A stretch of DNA of 60,381 nucleotides. It comes from Intestinirhabdus alba. GTDB lineage: Bacteria; Pseudomonadota; Gammaproteobacteria; Enterobacterales; Enterobacteriaceae. Positions within the stretch are counted from its first letter, which is position 1. The number at the start of each line of letters is the position of its first letter. The stretch lies in contig NZ_WMJZ01000012.1 in NCBI RefSeq assembly GCF_009711095.1, positions 71,250 to 131,630 on the forward strand. The letters are read 5' to 3'. The notes under the pieces are model-generated. The model was not told where the DNA came from and ran no database searches. It worked only from the letters and a program-made list of their open reading frames with translations. A program made the position numbers and the translations under genes. Positions 25,828-34,140 of this stretch are shown here, piece after piece.

Positions 25828-26376
25828 ATGCGTAATATCAATATGACGCTGTGTGCAATGGCGCTGGCCGCCGTTTCCACCACCGGCTTCGCCGCAAGTA
25901 AGGGGGAAGTGAGATTTACCGGCGAGCTGATTGCGGAGACCTGCACGATTACGACCGGCTATGAGACTCAAACGGTACCATTGCCGAAGGTTTCCGTTCA
26001 GACCCTGAACGCTGCCAATATCGAGGCGGGTTCCAAGGGCTTTGATCTGAAAGTAGAAAATTGCCCAAGCGCTATCACTAAGGTGGGTGCGCACTTTGAG
26101 GCCGTCGGCAGTACCGGCGTGAACAGCGTGACCAACAACCTGACAAACAACTACACTCCCTCCGGCGCTAACGATAAGAAGGCGAACAACGTGGAGATTC
26201 GCCTGTACAACGCTGACGCGGCAACCCAGCTGAAGCTGGGGGATACCGGTGCGATGTTTGACGTATCCAGTACCGGCACAGCGACCATGCGCTACTACGG
26301 CGGCTACTACTCCACTGGCGTAACCACCCTCGGGAAGGTCGCAGCGACGGCGAAATATACCCTCGCCTATCCGTAA
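25828..26376 (+). CDS. Major fimbrial subunit (type 1 family pilin)
   Basis: The 182-residue precursor has a signal peptide (ALAAVSTTGFAA) and the pilin fold signature: a Cys pair (CTI near residue 40 and ENCPSA near residue 77), GEVRFTGELIAETC at the mature N terminus that supplies the donor strand, and a C-terminal AKYTLAYP with the penultimate-aromatic pattern used for chaperone recognition. It should polymerise into the shaft. It is the first of four fimbrial genes between clpV and tssB. The 77-base gap before it includes a possible ribosome binding site (TATAGGA) close to the ATG. Confidence 0.88.
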   Translation: MRNINMTLCAMALAAVSTTGFAASKGEVRFTGELIAETCTITTGYETQTVPLPKVSVQTLNAANIEAGSKGFDLKVENCPSAITKVGAHFEAVGSTGVNSVTNNLTNNYTPSGANDKKANNVEIRLYNADAATQLKLGDTGAMFDVSSTGTATMRYYGGYYSTGVTTLGKVAATAKYTLAYP

Positions 26377-26402
26377 AGGTTTTATTTTTTTGCTTTAATT
26401 CC

Positions 26403-26423
26403 GGGGCGAACGCTCGCCCCTTT
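26403..26423 (+). terminator. Intercistronic hairpin after the major pilin gene
   Basis: A seven-base-pair stem GGGGCGA/TCGCCCC (26403-26409 and 26414-26420) with a four-base loop is followed by TTTAAATATATTTT. Fimbrial operons often have such a leaky terminator after the abundant pilin gene to lower expression of the chaperone and usher. Confidence 0.6.
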
Positions 26424-26458
26424 AAATATATTTTGAGTCGATCGCGCAGGGCTGTGTT

Positions 26459-27235
26459 ATGGCATACCAACGAGCTTTATTGGCAAAATTCACCATCGCT
26501 TTTATTTTTCTGCTCTTGCTCTCCCGGAGCGTTTTTGGGGCCATGACAATTTCTGGCACCCGGATTGTTTTTCCCGGCACCCAGAGCGACCAGACGGTCA
26601 GAACCAATAATAAAGGCAACACGCCGATTGTGGCGCAGGTATGGGTCGATGACGGTAGTAAAGATGACAACCTGAGTAATATAAACGTGCCGTTTACCGT
26701 GACGCCGCCGGTATTCCGCGTGGAGCCGGGTAAAGGGCAGAGCGTGCGCCTGATCTATAACGGCATGAGCCTGCCGCAGGATCGCGAGTCGGTATTCTGG
26801 TTTAACCTATTAGAAATTCCGCCGGTGAATGAGGAAGTGCAGCAATCCGATCGGCTTGAGCTGGCCTTCAGAACGCGCATTAAAATTTTCTATCGCCCGA
26901 CATCCCTCCTGAAGAGCAGCAGCGCCGAGCGGGTTGACGATCTGCGCTGGGAGCGCGCCGGGGCGGGCAAAGGTGTAAAGGTGACGAACCCGACGCCCTA
27001 CTATTTCTCCTTCGATTCGGCCTATATCACCGCCGGCACGCAAAAATATCCGCTGGTCGCAAAAATGATCCCGCCCTTTTCCAGCGAGACGTTTCTGCCT
27101 GAAAACAAGGCCCGTACGCCGGCCACCCTCAGCAGCGTGACCTTTCGCCTGATTAATGACTACGGCGGCGTTAATGAATATCAGCTTTCGCCAACGGCGG
27201 GGAGCGGCCTGGCGATAAGCAAACGGCTGGAGTAG
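26459..27235 (+). CDS. Periplasmic fimbrial chaperone (PapD family)
   Basis: The 258-residue product has a long N-terminal signal peptide (FTIAFIFLLLLSRSVFG) and the two immunoglobulin-like domains of PapD/FimC. Visible motifs are GTRIVFPG, the FRVEPGKGQSVRLIYNG segment of the G1 region, and ESVFWFNLLEIPP. It binds each pilin in the periplasm and delivers it to the usher. The gene follows the pilin and precedes the usher, the usual order. Confidence 0.93.
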   Translation: MAYQRALLAKFTIAFIFLLLLSRSVFGAMTISGTRIVFPGTQSDQTVRTNNKGNTPIVAQVWVDDGSKDDNLSNINVPFTVTPPVFRVEPGKGQSVRLIYNGMSLPQDRESVFWFNLLEIPPVNEEVQQSDRLELAFRTRIKIFYRPTSLLKSSSAERVDDLRWERAGAGKGVKVTNPTPYYFSFDSAYITAGTQKYPLVAKMIPPFSSETFLPENKARTPATLSSVTFRLINDYGGVNEYQLSPTAGSGLAISKRLE

Positions 27236-27299
27236 GCCGCTGCCGCTCTCTATTCAGTCCGGGACCTGAGAAACGCATTACTACAGGGAATACAGGGTA

Positions 27300-29939
27300 A
27301 TGAGACCAACGGAAATGCAACACTATACACGGCGGGCGTTGCGCCCATCGGCGCTGGCGTGTGCCGTTCGTTATTTGCTGATCGCTTCGCTGGGGGGCGG
27401 CGTCGCGGCATTCGCCCAGAGCAATGCCGGCAGTCCCGCCGCCTCTGTGGAAGGCCGCAGCGGGCCCGGAGCGATAAAGTTCAACAGCGCCTTTGTTCAC
27501 GGTCAGAACGTTGACATTTCCCGTTTTTTTGAGGGCAATCCCGCGCCGGCCGGAGAGTTTGTGATTCAGGTTTCCGTGAATAACCAGAGCCTGGGCCAGC
27601 ATAAGGTGCTGTTCCGGATGCCGCCGGAGGGGTTAAGCGCCCAGCCCTGCTTTACCCGGGAGGAGCTGGCGACGCTGGGGATCAAAATTACCGACAACCC
27701 CGTCGGGGCGGCCGTTGCGGACGATAAAAACAGCGACCCGCAGGGCGGTCCGCGCTGCGCGCCCATCGAGAAGTGGGTGCAGGGGGCCGTGGCGTATTAT
27801 CAGACCGGGGATTTCCATCTCGACCTGCAGGTACCCCAGGCCTATCTGGTGCACCGTCCGCGCGGCTATACCGATCCCAACAGCTGGGACGCCGGGGTGA
27901 CGGCAGGCATACTCGACTATAACGCCAACGTTTACGCCCGGAACACGTCCGGCGGCGGCGGTAAGGGCAACTCCGGCAGCGGCAACCTGGGCGTTACCGC
28001 CGGGCTGAACTGGTATGAGTGGCGTTTGCGCAAGCGGTTCAACACCACCTGGAGCAGCGAGAGTTCGAGCCATACCCAGTCGCAATATTTTTATCTGCAG
28101 CGCGACGTGCCGGCGCTGAAAAGCCAGCTGACCCTGGGCGACGCCGCCACCAGCGGCGATCTCTTCGACAGCCTGACCGTGCGCGGCATTCAGCTGCAGT
28201 CGGACGACCGTATGCTGCCGGACGAGCTGCGGCACTACGCGCCGCTGGTGCGGGGCATTGCCGAAACCAACGCCAAAGTGCAGGTAACCCAGCGCGGGCA
28301 GATGCTTTATGAAACCACCGTTCCGCCGGGAGCCTTTGAGCTGAGCGATATCGGCGGCATGGGCTACGGCGGGGATCTGCTGGTGACCGTGACCGAGGCG
28401 GACGGGCGTAAGCGTACGCAGGTGGTGCCGTTTTCTGCGCCGCCGATGCTGCTGCGCAAAGACGTCGCGCGTTTTAGCGTTACCGTCGGCAAGCTGCAGG
28501 ATAAAACTCTGCGGGAAGCGCCGGGCATGGCCCAGGCATTCTATCAGCGCGGCGTTGGCAACTTGTTCACGCTGTACGGCGGCGGGCAGCTGGCCGACCA
28601 CTACAGCGCGCTGGGCATTGGCAATGCCTTTAATACGCCGTTAGGCGGCGTGGCGGTGGATATTACCCACGCCCGCAGCCGGCTGGACAACGGGCGCAGC
28701 GCGTCGGGCAACAGCCTTAACGTCAGCTTCAGCAAACATCTTCAGCGCACCGCGACGGACGTCACCCTGGCGGCATACCGCTACTCCTCTTCGGGCTTTT
28801 ACAGCCTGCGGGACGCGGCGATGGCCCGCTACGGCACCAGAACCGATCGCAGTATTGTGGATTACCGCGCCCGGCAGCGCCTGACGCTTAACGTTGCGCA
28901 GCCCCTGTGGAACGGTGCCCGCCTGACCCTGACCGGCAGCTTTTACACCTACTGGGACAAGCGCGCCGCCGTTCGTCAGTACACGCTGTCGTACAACAAA
29001 ACTGAGCGCTACTTTTCCTGGTCGCTCGCCCTTTCGCGCGCCGATAACAACGACGGCAACTATGCGGACAGCGTGATGGCCTCCATTAGCGTGCCGCTGG
29101 GCAACGGCAGCGTTACCGATAAGTCGCTGTTTAACAATCTCTATTCGTCCGTTTCCCGCGATAGCGACGGCGGGGTGACGGCCCAGGCCAGCGCTTACGG
29201 CAGCCAGGGCGAGCAGGGGGAACTGAGCTACGGTATTGGCTCCACGGTCAATAAGGCGAAAAAGCGCCAGACGCGGTCCGACTTTACCGGCAACGTGAAC
29301 TATAACACCCCGTTCGGGCAGTTTGGCTCGACCCTCGCGCTGGGCAACCATACGCGCCAGCTCTCCCTGTCGGCCAACGGCAGCGTGGTGGCGCACGGCG
29401 GCGGGTTGACCGCCGGGCCGCGCCTTGGCGACCAGCCGTTTGCGCTGGTGGAGGCTCCGGGAGCGAAAGGGGCGAAATTGTTTAATGGCTATGGCGCGCG
29501 GATCGACGGCAACGGCTTTGCCATTGTGCCATCGCTGGTGGCCTATCGGGAAAACCGGGTCGGGGTTGAAACCGAGGGGCTGCCGCAGACGGTTGACGTG
29601 CTGGAAAGCGAAAGCACCGTGATCCCGCGCACGGGCGCGGCGGTGAAGGTGAACGTCAAAACTATCGTCGGCGCGCCGGTGGTCCTGATGGTGAAAGATG
29701 AGAAGGGGCAAACGCCGCCCATCGGCACCAGCATCGTCAACGAGCGGGGGAGTAGCCTCGGTCTGGTTGGCCAGGGGGGGATGGCCTTTATTCGCGGCTG
29801 GCAGGCGGCAAAAGAGAATTTATATATTAAAAATTCCCGCAATGAGCGGCTGTGCACCATTTATGCGGACGCCGCCATCGCGCAAAAAATATTGCATTCA
29901 ATGGGCGCGATTAGCCGCGTGGGGGTGTTATGTCATTAA
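27300..29939 (+). CDS. Outer-membrane fimbrial usher
   Basis: The 879-residue protein is a PapC/FimD-type usher that secretes and assembles the pilins. After a signal peptide ending near VAAFAQ comes the N-terminal chaperone-binding domain (IKFNSAFVHGQNVDISRFFEGNP region), the 24-strand barrel with FDSLTVRGIQLQSDDRMLPDELRHYAPLVRGIA and the plug (VTQRGQMLYETTVPPGAFELSDI), and the C-terminal domains. The barrel and plug motifs are intact and length is normal. The start has AGGG just upstream; an ATG at 27315 is an alternative. It overlaps the next gene by 10 bases. Confidence 0.95.
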   Translation: MRPTEMQHYTRRALRPSALACAVRYLLIASLGGGVAAFAQSNAGSPAASVEGRSGPGAIKFNSAFVHGQNVDISRFFEGNPAPAGEFVIQVSVNNQSLGQHKVLFRMPPEGLSAQPCFTREELATLGIKITDNPVGAAVADDKNSDPQGGPRCAPIEKWVQGAVAYYQTGDFHLDLQVPQAYLVHRPRGYTDPNSWDAGVTAGILDYNANVYARNTSGGGGKGNSGSGNLGVTAGLNWYEWRLRKRFNTTWSSESSSHTQSQYFYLQRDVPALKSQLTLGDAATSGDLFDSLTVRGIQLQSDDRMLPDELRHYAPLVRGIAETNAKVQVTQRGQMLYETTVPPGAFELSDIGGMGYGGDLLVTVTEADGRKRTQVVPFSAPPMLLRKDVARFSVTVGKLQDKTLREAPGMAQAFYQRGVGNLFTLYGGGQLADHYSALGIGNAFNTPLGGVAVDITHARSRLDNGRSASGNSLNVSFSKHLQRTATDVTLAAYRYSSSGFYSLRDAAMARYGTRTDRSIVDYRARQRLTLNVAQPLWNGARLTLTGSFYTYWDKRAAVRQYTLSYNKTERYFSWSLALSRADNNDGNYADSVMASISVPLGNGSVTDKSLFNNLYSSVSRDSDGGVTAQASAYGSQGEQGELSYGIGSTVNKAKKRQTRSDFTGNVNYNTPFGQFGSTLALGNHTRQLSLSANGSVVAHGGGLTAGPRLGDQPFALVEAPGAKGAKLFNGYGARIDGNGFAIVPSLVAYRENRVGVETEGLPQTVDVLESESTVIPRTGAAVKVNVKTIVGAPVVLMVKDEKGQTPPIGTSIVNERGSSLGLVGQGGMAFIRGWQAAKENLYIKNSRNERLCTIYADAAIAQKILHSMGAISRVGVLCH

Positions 29940-30502
29940 TTAACGTCAGCGCGCTGCGCCGCACTTTACTCTGCGCCCTGTTAACGAGCCAGCTGCTATC
30001 GGGCGTGCAGGCCTGCGTCACCGACTGCTCGATTCCGGTGAATTTTATCGGCACCTACAATGACGAGACCTGTCTGGTGATGGTGAATAACGCCAGCAGC
30101 ATCGAGACGGTGACGCTGCCGAAAATTTCCACCGCTTCGCTCAGCCAGGACGGCAGCGAAGCGGGCAGCGTGCCGTTCACGGTGACCCTGACCGACTGCC
30201 CGGCCAGCCGGACGGTGACGCTGTTTTTTAACAGCAGCGCCTCCGCCGCCGACGGCGATACGGGTAATTTACGCAACGACGGCGGCAGCGGGTACAGCCG
30301 CGGCGTGCAGATCCGCATCCGCAAAGAGAATAATGACCGGACGATTATTGATGAGCCGACGTCCGGGCAGGATTACGTGATTCCGGCGGCTGGCGACGCC
30401 GTCAGCCACCGATTTACCGCAAGCTATTATGCAAAAGGAAACTCAGCCGTAACCGCAGGGCGAGTACACACAGTCGCAGGGGTTGATCTTGTTTATAAAT
30501 AA
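29930..30502 (+). CDS. Minor fimbrial subunit
   Basis: The 190-residue precursor has a signal peptide (LLCALLTSQLLSGVQA) and a type 1 pilin-like domain with cysteines in ETCLVMV and TDCPASRT. The C-terminal AGVDLVYK fits the final strand recognised by the chaperone. It is less similar to the major pilin than expected for a duplicate, so it is probably an adaptor or terminator subunit. Two extra cysteines (ACVTDCS) precede the pilin core. It is the last gene of the fimbrial insert; tssB follows 85 bases later. Confidence 0.8.
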   Translation: MSLINVSALRRTLLCALLTSQLLSGVQACVTDCSIPVNFIGTYNDETCLVMVNNASSIETVTLPKISTASLSQDGSEAGSVPFTVTLTDCPASRTVTLFFNSSASAADGDTGNLRNDGGSGYSRGVQIRIRKENNDRTIIDEPTSGQDYVIPAAGDAVSHRFTASYYAKGNSAVTAGRVHTVAGVDLVYK

Positions 30503-30587
30503 AAGGGGGCAAGCTGGCTGATTATTTGAGTGTTAGACAGAGCAAATACCATTTTATCCATAAAGCTTATTAAGAGTATTAATCGCT

Positions 30588-31115
30588 ATGAGTATCAATA
30601 ATTCTGCGCAAAAGTTTATTGCGCGCAACCGTGCGCCGCGCGTACAGATTGAGTACGACGTGGAGATTTATGGCAGCGAAAAGAAAATTGAGCTGCCGTT
30701 CGTCATGGGCGTTCTCGCCGACCTGTCAGGAAAACCGCTGGAGCCGCTGCCGCCGGTTGCCGACAGAAAATTCCTCAGCATCGACATCGATAACTTTGAC
30801 GAGCGCATGAAGGCGATGCGCCCGCGCGTCGCCTTTGCGGTGCCTAACACCTTAACGGGTGAGGGGCAGCTGATGGTCGACATGACCTTTGAAAGCATGG
30901 ACGACTTCGCGCCGGATGCGGTGGCCCGTAAGGTCGATTCGCTGGCGCAGCTGCTGGAGGCGCGTACCCAGCTGGCCAACCTGCAGACCTACATGGACGG
31001 CAAGGCCGGTGCGGAAAGCCTGGTGATGAAGGTGCTTAACGATAAGGCGCTGCTGAATACGCTGGCCTCCGCGCCGAAGCCGAAGCAGGCTAACGACACC
31101 GCGCCCCAAAAGTGA
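30588..31115 (+). CDS. tssB: T6SS contractile sheath small subunit TssB
   Basis: TssB (VipA/ImpB) forms the contractile sheath with TssC. The 175-residue product begins NSAQKFIARNRAPRVQIEYDVE and contains ELPFVMGVLADLSG, both family hallmarks. The C-terminal part is the helical ClpV-recognition region. It is cytoplasmic and translated just before tssC with a 15-base gap. Confidence 0.95.
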   Translation: MSINNSAQKFIARNRAPRVQIEYDVEIYGSEKKIELPFVMGVLADLSGKPLEPLPPVADRKFLSIDIDNFDERMKAMRPRVAFAVPNTLTGEGQLMVDMTFESMDDFAPDAVARKVDSLAQLLEARTQLANLQTYMDGKAGAESLVMKVLNDKALLNTLASAPKPKQANDTAPQK

Positions 31116-31130
31116 TGTAGAGAGAGAACT

Positions 31131-32630
31131 ATGGCAACTCAAGCAGAAACAACAAAACACGCGGCAACGCAAACTACCACCCAGAGCGACTTTAGCGCGC
31201 TGCTGACCCGCGAGTTCCGCCCCAAGTCCGAGCAGGCGAAGACGGCGGTCGAGCTGGCGGTGAAAACCCTGGCCGAGCAGGCGTTAACCACCTCGATCAC
31301 CATGGCCGATGACGCCTATAAAAACATCGCGGCCATCATTGCCGAGATCGACCTGAAGCTCTCCGAGCAGATCAACCTGATCCTGCATCACGAGGAGTTT
31401 CAGCGCCTGGAAAGCGCATGGCGCGGCCTGCACTATCTGGTCTATAACACCGAAACCGATGAGAAGCTGAAGCTGCGCTTTATGGACATCTCGAAGGACG
31501 ATCTGCGGCGCAACCTGCGGCGCTACAAGGGGATCGCCTGGGATCAGAGCCCGCTGTTCAAGCAGATCTACGAGGAGGAGTACGGCCAGCTCGGCGGCGA
31601 GCCATACGGCTGCCTGGTGGCGGACTACCACTTCGACCATACGCCGCCGGACGTGGACCTGCTCTCCTCCATCGGCCGGGTCGCCGCCTCCGCCCACATG
31701 CCGTTTATTACCGGCGCTGCGCCTTCGGTGATGCAGATGGAGTCCTGGCAGGAGCTGGCTAACCCGCGCGATCTGACCAAGATCTTCACCCAGAACCTGG
31801 AGTATGCGGCCTGGAACTCGCTGCGCCAGTCGGAGGATTCCCGCTACATTGGCCTGGCGATGCCGCGCTTCCTTGCCCGCCTGCCGTACGGCATTAAAAC
31901 CAATCCGGTGGACGACTTCAACTTTGAAGAGACTACCGACGGGTCGGATCACAGCAAGTACGTCTGGGCCAACGCCGCCTACGCGATGGCGGTCAATATT
32001 AACCGCTCCTTTAAGCACTACGGCTGGTGCACCATGATTCGCGGGGTGGAGAGCGGTGGAGTGGTGGAAAATCTTCCCTGCCACACCTTCCCCACCGACG
32101 ACGGCGGCGTGGACATGAAGTGTCCGACCGAGATCGCTATTTCCGACCGCCGTGAAGCGGAGCTGGCGAAGAATGGTTTTATCCCGCTGGTACACCGTAA
32201 GAATACCGACTATGCGGCGTTTATTGGCGCGCAGTCGCTGCAGAAGCCGACCGAATATTACGATCCGGACGCGACGGCGAACGCCAACCTCTCCGCGCGT
32301 CTGCCCTATCTGTTCGCCTGCTCGCGCTTTGCGCACTATCTGAAGTGCATCGTGCGCGACAAGATCGGCTCCTTCAAAGAGCGCGAAGATATGCAGCGCT
32401 GGCTGAACAACTGGGTCATGAACTATGTTGACGGCGATCCGGCGAACTCGTCTCAGGAAACCAAGGCCCGCCGCCCGCTGGCCGCCGCCGAGGTGGTGGT
32501 GGAGGATGTGGAAGGCAATCCAGGCTATTACCAGGCCAAGTTCTTCCTGCGTCCCCATTTCCAGCTGGAGGGCTTAACGGTTTCTCTGCGCATGGTCGCG
32601 AAATTACCGTCGCTGAAGGATGTTGCCTAA
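31131..32630 (+). CDS. tssC: T6SS contractile sheath large subunit TssC
   Basis: TssC (VipB/ImpC) is the large sheath protein. The 499-residue product contains LILHHEEFQRLESAWRGLHY, the LLSSIGRVAASAHMPFI region and the C-terminal FFLRPHFQLEGLTVSLRMV, all typical. Length is normal. The ribosome binding site AGAGAGA lies just before the ATG. The structured leader of hcp follows the stop. Confidence 0.96.
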   Translation: MATQAETTKHAATQTTTQSDFSALLTREFRPKSEQAKTAVELAVKTLAEQALTTSITMADDAYKNIAAIIAEIDLKLSEQINLILHHEEFQRLESAWRGLHYLVYNTETDEKLKLRFMDISKDDLRRNLRRYKGIAWDQSPLFKQIYEEEYGQLGGEPYGCLVADYHFDHTPPDVDLLSSIGRVAASAHMPFITGAAPSVMQMESWQELANPRDLTKIFTQNLEYAAWNSLRQSEDSRYIGLAMPRFLARLPYGIKTNPVDDFNFEETTDGSDHSKYVWANAAYAMAVNINRSFKHYGWCTMIRGVESGGVVENLPCHTFPTDDGGVDMKCPTEIAISDRREAELAKNGFIPLVHRKNTDYAAFIGAQSLQKPTEYYDPDATANANLSARLPYLFACSRFAHYLKCIVRDKIGSFKEREDMQRWLNNWVMNYVDGDPANSSQETKARRPLAAAEVVVEDVEGNPGYYQAKFFLRPHFQLEGLTVSLRMVAKLPSLKDVA

Positions 32631-32951
32631 TCAGATAATGAATTAACCCTTTATTTCTGAATCCGGCAATAGAGAATAAAAGAATAGTTTAATCATTATT
32701 CTTTTAGGGCACGGCTGCGCCTTATTTTAGGGCGCGACCCGGCCTGTTTCAGGCCGCACAGGCACGGACTATAACCGTAAAGCGGCAATTAGCGCCGTCG
32801 TTATCGGTTATATAACCGCGCCGCAAGGCGACCTGAACCGGTCAGGGTTGTAACAGGTGAATCAATATTCATAAGAGAATGTTATTGACCTTAATTTTAT
32901 CGTTACACCCGCTGTAACGCTTTTTAATCAGAGCAACGAGAAGGAAAAAGT
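32631..32951 (+). promoter_or_regulatory. Structured intergenic leader between tssC and hcp
   Basis: The region holds no gene but several hairpins. AAAAGAATA/TATTCTTTT at about 32679-32707 resembles a terminator for tssC. GGCCTG-TTT-CAGGCC follows near 32741, and a ggttatataacc palindrome near 32807. A final terminator-like hairpin lies directly before hcp (see separate entry). Such a leader suggests that hcp, the most abundant T6SS product, has its own promoter and post-transcriptional control. No promoter hexamers could be fixed with confidence. Confidence 0.5.
32901..32925 (+). terminator. Terminator-like hairpin in the hcp leader
   Basis: The stem CGTTACA (32901-32907) and TGTAACG (32913-32919) has a five-base loop and is followed by CTTTTT. 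It sits 26 bases before the hcp ATG, ahead of the GAGAAGGA ribosome binding site. It could end transcripts from tssC or act as an attenuator. Confidence 0.5.
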
Positions 32952-33437
32952 ATGGCTCAGGATATGTTTATTAAAATTGACGGCATCGAAGGTGAATCCC
33001 TGGATGCCACCCATAAAAACGAAATCGAGGTGCTCTCCTGGCATTGGGCCAGCATTCAGCACTCGAATATGCACAGCGGCTCCGGCGGCGGTTCGGGTAA
33101 AGCCACGGTGGAAGATTTCTGCTTTGAGCACTATGTGGATAAAGCCAGCACCAACCTGCTGAGCTACTGCCTGTCCGGTAAACATATTAAGGATATTCAG
33201 TTTGTTGTTCGTAAGGCCGGTGGCGATCCGCTGGAATATCTGGTGCTGAAGTTCACCGACGTCATTATTACCCGCGTGGAAACCGGCGGCTCCAGCGAAG
33301 ATGAAACCCGTCCTCGCGAAAGAGTCACCTTCGCCTTCACGAAAGTGACCCAGGACTACGTCATGCAGAACGCCGAAGGCGCGAAGTCTGGCGTTATCTC
33401 CACCAGCTACGACGTTAAGGCCAACCTGCGCAGCTAA
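32952..33437 (+). CDS. hcp: T6SS tube protein Hcp (TssD)
   Basis: Hcp hexamers stack to form the inner tube and carry small effectors. The 161-residue protein begins MAQDMFIKIDGIEGES and includes EVLSWHWA and FTKVTQDY, which are diagnostic. There is no C-terminal effector extension. The start has a strong GAGAAGGA site. It is flanked by hairpins on both sides, fitting high and separately controlled expression. Confidence 0.96.
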   Translation: MAQDMFIKIDGIEGESLDATHKNEIEVLSWHWASIQHSNMHSGSGGGSGKATVEDFCFEHYVDKASTNLLSYCLSGKHIKDIQFVVRKAGGDPLEYLVLKFTDVIITRVETGGSSEDETRPRERVTFAFTKVTQDYVMQNAEGAKSGVISTSYDVKANLRS

Positions 33438-33456
33438 TCGTGTCGGCTTAAGCCTG

Positions 33457-33489
33457 GGGAGCGTCGCCGGACAGGACGGCGCTCCCCGT
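33457..33489 (+). terminator. GC-rich hairpin after hcp
   Basis: The sequences GGGGAGCGTCGCC (from 33457) and GGCGCTCCCC (ending 33489) can pair across a short loop. No T-run follows, so it may protect the hcp message from 3' decay rather than terminate. The gene-free gap to tssJ is 163 bases. Confidence 0.4.
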
Positions 33490-33600
33490 TCGAACGCGAT
33501 AAACGTTTATGCCCGGCATCATGCAGCAGAACCACCGCGCGGGCAGCCTGAACGATGGTGGGTATATCTCTTCAGATCACAACAATAATCAGGTAGGACT

Positions 33601-34137
33601 ATGTTTAGCAAAAGAGGAATACGTCAATATTATCCGCGGGTGCTGAAAAGTTTGCTCGTTTTTCTGCTGGCCGGATTTTTGTTTTCCTGCAGCAGCCCCG
33701 GCGAGTACAAACCCGCGCCCGGAGAGATAAAAATCAATCTGTTCGCCGATTCGGACGTTAATCCGAACGAGCAGGGCGAGCCAGCGCCATTATATGTTTT
33801 TATCTATAACGTCAAAGAGCCGGACGTTTTTAATAACGCTGATTTTTTTGAAATCATTAATGACAACAGCAAACCGCTGCAGGCCGCCGCCTCCAAAATC
33901 TATGAGGCCATATTGCAGCCTGGCGAACAGCGCAGCGTATTAATCCGGCCGGACGGTGAAATCGGCACGCTCGGCTTTATTGGTGCCTACCGTAACCTTA
34001 ACGATTCCGTCTGGATGATGAACTGGACTTTCCCGAAGAAAAAGAGAGCGTGGTGGCAGCGTATTTTTAGCAACGATGCTCCTGAGTTAAACGCCTGGTT
34101 CCAAAAAACAGCAATTACAATTAAAAAAGTGGACTAA
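33601..34137 (+). CDS. tssJ: T6SS outer-membrane lipoprotein TssJ
   Basis: TssJ anchors the TssLM membrane complex to the outer membrane. The 178-residue precursor has a type II signal peptide with lipobox LFSC; Cys30 is the predicted lipidation site. The mature part (INLFADSDVNPNEQGEPAPL, then YVFIYNVKE) has the transthyretin-like features of the family. The gene precedes tssK by three bases. Confidence 0.93.
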   Translation: MFSKRGIRQYYPRVLKSLLVFLLAGFLFSCSSPGEYKPAPGEIKINLFADSDVNPNEQGEPAPLYVFIYNVKEPDVFNNADFFEIINDNSKPLQAAASKIYEAILQPGEQRSVLIRPDGEIGTLGFIGAYRNLNDSVWMMNWTFPKKKRAWWQRIFSNDAPELNAWFQKTAITIKKVD

Positions 34138-34140
34138 ACC

